A DNA stretch of 63,378 bases from Gnetum montanum (taxonomy: Eukaryota > Streptophyta > Gnetopsida > Gnetales > Gnetaceae), in the NCBI GenBank assembly GCA_015680685.1, contig MNCI01015721.1, forward strand, positions 139,059 to 202,436, in the 5' to 3' direction. Below, one piece after another: positions 56,640 through 63,378 of this stretch. The notes beneath the pieces were generated by a model that saw nothing but the letters and a program-made list of their open reading frames with translations, had not been told where the DNA came from and did not search any database. Position 1 is the stretch's first letter. Each line of letters starts with the position of its first letter. The position numbers were made by a program, and so were the translations under genes.

Positions 56640-58290
56640 AGAGTTGGAAATTCCTAAAAATTTTAATTAAGAGCCTCTTGAACTAAAAATGCTACTAGTT
56701 AGAATGGAATATGTGTTTTTAAAGAATGGGAAGCCAATCATAATCAATGAAAATCTTGCTCTAGAGTAGAAAAAGATATTAAATGTGGTTGAAAAATGGT
56801 TAACAAATTTTGCTTGGTCATATCCTGAACTCACAAGGATTGATCCTACGATATGCCAACATCATATCTACACTGATCTAGCCATGAAGCTAAAGAGATA
56901 GCCACAGAGGTGATTGAATCCTAAACTGAAGTAGATTGTCAAAGAGGAAATCGAACAACTCGTCAAGGTGAGGTTCATTTATTCCATTGTAGATAGCCAG
57001 TGGGTTAGTCCACTTGTGATTGTGCCAAAGAAAGAAGGAAAGTGGCAGTTCTACATTGATTTTAGTTGCTAAATATAACAACATTCAAGGATCATTTTCC
57101 ATTTCCATTTGTTGATTAGGTGCTAGACATAATATCTAGGCATTTCTACTACAATTTTCTAGATGGTTATAGTGGCTATAACCAAATTCAAATTTCTCCA
57201 AAGAACTAGGCAAAGAAAACATTCATGAGTCCTTAGGGGACTTTTGCATATTGCAAGATGCCTTTTGGCCTATGCAATGCTCTTGCTACATTCCAACGCC
57301 TAGTTTTGAGCATTTTTCAATAGCAAATAGGAAGTGGTGTGTAAGTCTTCATGAATGACTTCTCTACTTATGGAGCTATATTTGAGAAAGTCTTGGACTA
57401 CCTTGAGCAAGTGCTAAAATAATGTGTTGAAACTAGCTTGTAACTCAATTGGCAAAAATGTCATCTAATGGTCCAGGAAAGCATTGTATTGGGGCACAAA
57501 ATAGCATAAGTAGGAATTGAGATAGACCCTAAGAAAATAAGGGTCATCTAAGGGACAACTTGCCAACCAGAAATTGTCAAAGACGATTGATCATTCCTTG
57601 GACATACTGGCTACTATCAGTGATTCATAGAGAATTTCTCTAAGATTACAAAATTTTTGGTAAAGCTAACAAAGAAAGATGCTCCATTTATTTGTTACTG
57701 TGGAATGTGAAAAAGCATTCCAACATCTAAAAGAAAAACTTGTAGAAACTCCAATCCTACAAGCACCTGACTAGTTCAGACCATTTCATGTCATGATTGA
57801 TGCATCAAATTATGCCTTGGAAGTCATGCTTACATAGATGGATGACAAGAAACATCTATACTACATCCACTACACTAGTCAAAGCATTGTGGATGCACAA
57901 CTAAACTACACCACTATAAAAAAGAATTGATGGTAGTGGTGTTTGCTAGAGAGAAGTTTAGGTGCTATGTGCTTTGATACAAGGTGTTTGTGCACACGAA
58001 CCACAATGCCATCTGCTTCTTGATGAACAAGCCAGTGGTGAGCCCCTATGTCATATAGTGGCTGGTGATTTTGCAAGAATTTGATCCGACAATGATAAAT
58101 CGAAAAGGCATTAAGAATGTGGTTGCTGATCACTTGTCTTGGTTGCGATGGAATAATAAAGAGAAAGAAAATCCACTATTTGATATATTTCTTGATGAAA
58201 TTTTCTTTGCTAAGGCTATAATTGAACAATTGCCCAATGAGCCTAAATGGTATGATGACATTCTCACGTATCTTCTCACTTAAGAGATGC
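56640..58290 (+). pseudogene. D reverse transcriptase and RNase H remnant
   Basis: Blocks: GKPIIINENLALE, AWSYPELTRIDPTICQHHIY, FIYSIVDSQWVSPLVIVPKK, GKWQFYIDF, TFKDHFPFPFVD, YYNFLDGYSGYNQIQI, MPFGLCNALATFQRLVLSIF and FMNDFSTYG near 57349, where the catalytic F-M-D-D is F-M-N-D. RNase H words near 57790-58150 include RNVVADHLSWLRW-like text (KNVVADHLSWLRWNNKEKEN, 58100-58160). Stops at glutamine positions and frameshifts near 57065 and 57690. Confidence 0.85.
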
Positions 58291-59470
58291 TACAAGGGTT
58301 GGATCATTGGAAGAAACAATAGTTTCTTCACTAGGTAAAACACTTCATGGAGATCAATGGACATCTCTAGAAGGTATGTGCCAATGGCTTGGTTCGTTGG
58401 TATGTTCTTGATGCTGATCAACTACGTGTTCTCCAAGATGCTCATGAATGTCCTTGTGGAGGACACTATGTTGGGAGACACACAACTATTAAAATCCTGA
58501 TGGCAGGGTACTATTGGCCAACAATCTTCAGGGATGCTTACCATTATGTCCACTTTTGTCAATGATTTCAATGAGATTATGGAATGATTGCTTGAATAGA
58601 GGAACCTCAACAATGGATTCAACCACTAGAACCCTTTAAAATTTGGGGTATTGATTTCATGGGTCCCATCATGTCCATGTCATATGAAAAGGTGTACATC
58701 ATAGTTGCTGTTGACTATTGTACTAAATGGATAGAAGTAATAGCCATCATTGATTATACATCTTCTACTATTACTTAGTTTATACAACAAAATGTTGTAA
58801 ATAGGTTTAGTGTGCCACATGCATTAATTTCTGATAATGGAACTCACTTTATAGGCACTACTTTTTGGAAGCTCATGCAATGCTTGGGGGTTGAACATAA
58901 ACTCATAATACCTTGCCACCCCCAAGCCAATGATCAAGTTGAGGTTACTAATAAGGAAATCACAAGGATTCTAACAAGAACTGTTAGCAAATATAGGAAA
59001 GACTGGAGCACAAAACTCAATGATACCCTTTGGGCCTACTACTCAACATGGAAACTTCCTATAGGCTATTCTCCCTATGAGCTTGTGTACGAAAAATTAC
59101 CAACACTTCCTATTTAATTTGAGCTCTATACACTTTCAATAGCCTATGTCCTTGACTTTGACTTGAGTCTAGCATAAAATAAAGACTAATGAATCTCAAC
59201 TTGCTGTAAGAAAATCGATTAGTGGCCCTATCATCTAATGAGTTGCACAAGGCCTACAATAAAAAGTGCCATGACATTAAAATTAGAAAAGTCAAATTTC
59301 AATTGGGAGATGAGGTTCTCTACTGGAACCCCACACACATACCTTAATGAACTAAGTTTTAAATGTTGTGGCAAGGACCTTACATCATTTACGAAACTTT
59401 TCCTTTTGGGGCCATGATGATCTACAAACTTGAGAGCCTAGATAAGAAATAGTTGGTCAACATCTAATGA
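58291..59470 (+). pseudogene. D integrase remnant with intact D,D(35)E triad
   Basis: Zinc-binding part near 58420-58560: HECPCGGHYVGRHTTIKIL, AGYYWPTIFRDAYHYVHFC. Core: WGIDFMGPIMS (Asp at 58653-58655), ALISDNGTHFIGTTFWKLMQ (Asp at 58833-58835) and DQVEVTNKEITRIL (Glu at 58941-58943), exactly 35 residues between the second Asp and Glu. 58812-59117 is an uninterrupted frame, ending near ELVYEKLPTLPI. The C-terminal part to about 59460 is shifted and broken. It joined element cDNA to the host chromosome when active. Confidence 0.85.
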
Positions 59471-61578
59471 ATCAAACATTTTCATGAGCATACACTAGCT
59501 AATACAATAAACACCTCATCAGATGGACAACCGTGCTTCATATTTCAAATCTCCTCCTTTCAACTTAGTCATGGGGAAGATGGGCAAACATGCTAACCAT
59601 ATAAATGGCTCCTTAGTTTTTCAACTTTTTTTACGCATTTTTTTACACATTATTTATTTTACATCTTCTTGTTTTCATGTTATTAATATTTTCTAATTTT
59701 TTTACATCATCATTAGTACATTTGCTATTTCTTGAAAATTTTACACTTTCTTTTGTATTTTCTTTTATTTTATTTGGGTGTTATTTTATAAATTTTTGTT
59801 AATAAGTGCCAGGTATAGTGGTAATGTGTTACTTGATGGTGGTATGTACTATTTTTTTAATTGATTGTCGGTGTCTAGTTTCTGGCTTTGAATTTCATTA
59901 TGGATGATTAGGACATGGTTTCTTTTTCATGCAACAAGCAGTGAGTCCATAGCATCCACCCATCCACAAACTCTATGGTTTTTCTTATTTTGGAAACATG
60001 TAGTCCCCTTTTCATTAATAAAAATTTAACAAATTTGTAACTTTGGTAGTTTTTGGAATTGGAAAGGATTCAAAGGTTTGAGCAGGATGTGACTTCAAGG
60101 GGATTTGGTATTCTTTGTACCTTTTTGTTTGCCTGGGTGCATGTGTGTTTTCATGGATTTCTTACTATTCTGTGTTTACCAATAAAAGGAAGTTGAATAA
60201 GTCTTTGTATGGTATGGTTCTCATCACCAAAAAAAAGAAAAGAAAAGAAAAAAATGTGAATTCAAAGCACACCTCTTAAAAAAAATAAATACATACATCT
60301 TTGCATGGTGTGGTTCTCATTTGAAAAAAAAAAAAACAAGGAATTCAAAGCACATCCCTTAGAAAAAATAAGTGAGTTACAAGCAATAGTTTTTGGACTA
60401 GAAAGAAATGTTAACCATGCCTGAAGGTCCCCTCTAACTAAGACCCTTCCTCACTTCCTACTTCTCTTTTCTTGTTTAATAAGAAATGGTGGTTGTTCTA
60501 TGGGAGCACTCTTGTGTCTTAGGGGGATGGACTAGTCTTAGAATGGTGATGCAAAGTCACTGAATGAGGTTGGTTTTGGTCTGGACTAATGATAGATCTT
60601 ATCGAAGTCATTTAACCATAAAATCCACAAGGGACTTTATGTGACCTTAATCAGGAACTCCATTCTACTTGCTCTCATCCATCTATGTTTTCCATGTCTC
60701 ACCTCATTGTTTGTTTCATGTTCTTGTTTGATGTGTTGGAATTCTTAAGTAGTTTCTTTTAGGTTTTTGTACTTAACCTTTTGTAACCATTAATCATCCA
60801 TGAAGCCCATAGACTCCTTGGTTTGAAGTTATGCAAGGTCATAAAAGGCCTGTGCCTACTTTGGGAAGGATCCACTTGCATATCTTTTGGTTGGGTTAGT
60901 TAAGTTCTTTACCTTAGACACTCTTATAGTTAAATTCTTTTATTTACCTTATCAATGACATCCAATTGTGCACATCTTCACAAAATTTTTCAGTGAAATT
61001 TCTTTTTTATTGTTGTGAATTCTTTTACCCTCTTCAAATATTTTCTTGTATCGAAATTTTTCAAATTTAATGGATCGCTTATCTATTTTACCCTATTTGT
61101 TAGCCTTCTCGCTAACACTCCTAAAGGAATTAATCTACCACAATCACAACCTAGCCAGGTGTAACCACCAACAAGACAAGGTATTTAATAGTTATGTGTT
61201 ACACATTGCATACTAATTCATGATTATGTTATGATTGTAGTGGGAAGCATGGACTAGAAGTGGGACTATCTTCACTAAGGATGATGCAGCAATACCACAT
61301 GATGTAGATCGTTCATTATCGTTGGATTTTCTCTCTCACTCTTTAGATTCCAAGAGGCATTGGATGTCAGTTTTATCCACGGTGTTCACTTCTCTTATCA
61401 TGAACACACAATTTTGTAAAGATTGTAACTTTATACACTTGGGCACTTAGAGTCTATTTGTTTCATCTGAGTTAGTTTGTATGTCAATTAATAATTTCAT
61501 ACCTACCCAATATTTTGTAAGGAATTTTTTCCTCCTCTTTTTCACTTGAGGACGAATTTATATTCAGCCGTGGGGGTA
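59471..61578 (+). other. D 3' noncoding spacer and polypurine tract
   Basis: CATGGGGAAGATGGGCAAACATG near 59570, then T-rich DNA. Conserved words: GACTTCAAGGGGATTTGG (60090), TTTGCATGGTGTGGTTCTCA (60300), GAAATGTTAACCATGCCTGA (60405), CTTTGGGAAGGATCCACTTG (60859), GAGGACGAATTTATA (61549). CGTGGGGGTA at 61569-61578 abuts the LTR. No gene. Confidence 0.65.
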
Positions 61579-62440
61579 TGATGAATCACATTTTTTCGTG
61601 TGCTCCGATGTTGAGTACCCAACGTCAAAGCCTCAACATTGGGTATTTGATGTCACAATGCACATGTGATGTTGAATATCCAATATCATGGGGTATATGC
61701 TAGCTTGTAAATATAGTGCTTGGGCTCACGATTTCTAGTCAATTTTTCATTTTAGTTTTTAGTTAGAGTAGCGAAGCTCTTGTAGTTTTTTTTCTCTAGA
61801 GTTAGAATATTTTTTGAGTGCCCATAGCAAGAGTCTAAGTGTGTATGGATCTTTGTTCAAACACTGATGTACTTGAGTGCACCAGTGTGATGGGAATAAA
61901 AAGGAGCTCTTTTGACTATCCTTGCAGCACTGAGAATAGATTAATGTTTCTTTTATTGGATTTTACTTTCATGCACTTTACTTTAATGCATTTCAATTAA
62001 GCAATTAATTTCTAGTTGTTAATGAACATAGGCATGCCCACTTTGAGCATACATATAGTGGTTGGTAACCCAAAAACACTTAACATTTGGTGGTCCAAAA
62101 ATGCTATATGTGTTCAGAAAAGTGGGCTGGGTACTTGTGTTAGGCTAGCTAGGCAGTAGATGAATTGGATCTTAAATTAGTTTACCTTTTATTCTTGTTG
62201 TAGGCGATAAAATCTATAAAACATAAAATGATAAAAATTATGTACCTTAATTACACTTAAACCATACCCTTGAGCTTCACAAGTGTAGTTGGAAAGACAA
62301 TGAACATTCTCAATGCCCATTTTACTTCCTAAAGGAACTAGTGCATTGGAGAACTATAGGTCCACAGAATTTGACTGGATCATGCATAAATGCCTTAGTG
62401 ATTTGTATGGTTGGGCATAGGGGTACCTAGCCACTCATCA
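61579..62440 (+). repeat. 3' LTR of element D, 862 bp
   Basis: TGATGAATCACATTTTTTCG to CCTAGCCACTCATCA. U3 (61590-61700) holds alternating direct and inverted copies of an AACGTC/GATGTTGA-type word; the TATA box reads TTGTAAATA (61707), decayed from CTATAAATA in the 5' LTR. Confidence 0.9.
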
Positions 62441-62445
62441 ATATA

Positions 62446-62925
62446 GTATTATTTTCTCATTCGAGTGATAGTAACATGTGTGTTTTGCAAAATAGGGATG
62501 TTCTACATTCAACTCCTTAAGTGCCTATGGATACTTATAGGTATGGTTATACAAGGGCACTAAGGGTTGAAGCCTACTTTGGGGAGGATCCACATGTATA
62601 ACTCTTGTATCCCATACTTGACAACCAATTCCACATCATCTTATGCCTCTAGGATACTTTAACCATAACATTTACTTTTTCAAATTCTCATATCTAATCA
62701 TACTTTTGGTAATTCTCACTACCATCTCTTATACATCTAATTGATCTTCTTTGGCAAAGACTCCTTCTTTATAATCTTTGATCTCCAATTTTTCATAATT
62801 TGAGCATATTCTATAATGAAAGATCCTTTGGAAAACTTCTACATCTTTCAAACTATTCATTTGACTCAATTTTTCACCAAAAATTACTTAAAAATCAAAA
62901 TTTTTTGGTGGTAACATTGTAGCTA
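62446..62925 (+). other. C 3' noncoding spacer, part 2, truncated
   Basis: Resumes C after the ATATA copy: GGTATGGTTATACAAGGGCAC, CTTTGGGGAGGATCCACATG (62577), then the cytosine-rich/T-rich text parallel to A2 11120-11300. Similarity fades near 62900-62925; the polypurine tract and 3' LTR of C are absent. Confidence 0.6.
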
Positions 62926-63053
62926 CGATATATTAGTGTTGGCACATTTTGGCCATTTCATGGAACAGGTTGGCATGATAAAACTGGTTAAAATTTTTTG
63001 CAATTTGATAGTTGAAAAAGTTAATGGCAATTTCCAAAGGTGCCTATTTCCAG

Positions 63054-63378
63054 CTTGTCAGTCTTCAGGAGATGCATGAAACAAAAGAAGATATAAAGTA
63101 AGATCCTGATGACATGGAAATTTCCATCGGTGACTCCTCTCGCATAGTTTCAGGATCAATTTCATCTTTTAGGGAATCCAGAAAAAGTGTAACTTCAAGG
63201 AGCAGTGGCAGCCGTGAATTCAAGGATGATGTAAAAAAAAGAAAATGATGAAAACGGAAAGAAAGAACTAAATATCTTAACTTCATCCTCAAGGACTAGA
63301 AAGGAGGGAGCTATTGAAGGGGGCAGATCAAATGTTGAACTAGATGTTTCTCTGACAAGCATGTCTGTTTTACAGTGG
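63054..63378 (+). pseudogene. Coding-like exon fragment of an unrecognised host gene
   Basis: TTTCCAG at 63047-63053 looks like a splice acceptor. The frame then reads LVSLQEMHETKEDIK, meets TAA at 63099-63101, and continues DPDDMEISIGDSSRIVSGSI, RESRKSVTSRSSGSREFKDD, until an A8 run (63233-63240). Beyond it a different frame is open to the window end (KKELNILTSSSRTRK, GGRSNVELDVSLTSMSVLQW). Ser/Arg/Asp/Glu-rich composition and codon use unlike the retrotransposons suggest host coding DNA. The two lesions could be real (pseudogene) or one could be a homopolymer error; GTAAGA at 63098 could also be a splice donor. I do not recognise the family. Confidence 0.4.

Larger units (their letters stand above)
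52390..62440 (+). mobile_element. Element D: Athila-like retrotransposon nested in C spacer
   Basis: LTRs 52390-53091 (cut by an assembly join) and 61579-62440. The 5-bp target duplication ATATA at 52385-52389 and 62441-62445 is perfect. Order: LTR, gap, gag, PR, RT, RNase H, integrase, spacer, purine tract, LTR. C spacer text resumes after 62445 with TAGTATTATTTTCTC. Confidence 0.9.
23406..62920 (+). mobile_element. Element C: old Athila-like retrotransposon interrupted by B, E and D
   Basis: Segments that belong to C: 23406-25310 (LTR, PBS, start of gag), 35873-40149 (gag, PR, RT, RNase H, start of integrase), 50227-52389 (integrase, spacer) and 62441-about 62920 (spacer). Joined, these amount to about 8.9 kb in the usual gag-pol order. 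Reading frames continue across the B and E insertions once one target copy is removed. The 3' LTR is missing; sequence changes to non-element DNA near 62920. Confidence 0.8.

Noticed and set aside
63054-63101. Complete short terminal exon ending at the TAA or at the GTAAGA donor
   Set aside because: Coding-like composition continues well beyond in the same frame, so a lesion in a longer exon is the simpler reading, though the donor alternative is not excluded.
1-63378. CRISPR array, bacterial operon or prophage
   Set aside because: No spaced identical repeats and no ribosome-binding sites or operon structure; spliced gene and plant LTR elements show nuclear plant DNA.

Overview
This is plant nuclear DNA, most likely from a seed plant with a large, repeat-filled genome. 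A gymnosperm is my best guess, but nothing here proves the lineage. Reasons: a plant-type U1 snRNP C gene with GT-AG introns, Athila-type and Tekay/Del-type Ty3/gypsy retrotransposons with plant primer-binding sites, tRNA-derived SINEs, and heavy decay that looks like cytosine-methylation damage (CAG, CAA and CGA codons turned into stops). About four fifths of the window is retrotransposon. Only one host gene is visibly complete.

Layout. 1-706: tail of a younger Athila-like element (F: an env-like ORF fragment plus a truncated LTR) that appears to sit inside the gag of an older element. 707-12772: two gag-only Athila-like copies in tandem (A1 and A2), sharing a middle LTR (5659-6649) and ending in an LTR at 11865-12772. 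12773-18421: AT-rich DNA without a recognisable gene, with two short tandem duplications. 18422-20440, minus strand: five-exon U1-C gene, apparently intact. 21154-23350: a cluster of about six tRNA-related SINE copies; one is split by a solo LTR (22495-23250).

23406-about 62920 is one old Athila-like element (C) that has been opened three times. Element B (25311-35867, minus strand, target duplication AGGGG) sits in its gag. Element E (40150-50221, minus strand, Tekay/Del chromovirus with 2.75-kb LTRs, target duplication CTATG) sits in its integrase. Element D (52390-62440, plus strand, target duplication ATATA) sits in its 3' noncoding spacer. C lost its 3' LTR and abuts a coding-like exon fragment (about 63054-63378) that carries a stop and a frameshift.

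How the parts relate. C and D carry gag-PR-RT-RNase H-integrase fossils and resemble formerly autonomous copies. A1, A2 and B have lost most or all of pol and would have depended on such partners. B still carries a long env-like ORF with what looks like its own TATA box, 5' UTR and intron, downstream of a U3-like repeat block; this is the most unusual structure in the window. Several short noncoding motifs in the 3' spacers are conserved among A, C and D although the coding frames have decayed. Single N characters mark three assembly joins, two of them flanked by artefactual duplications.
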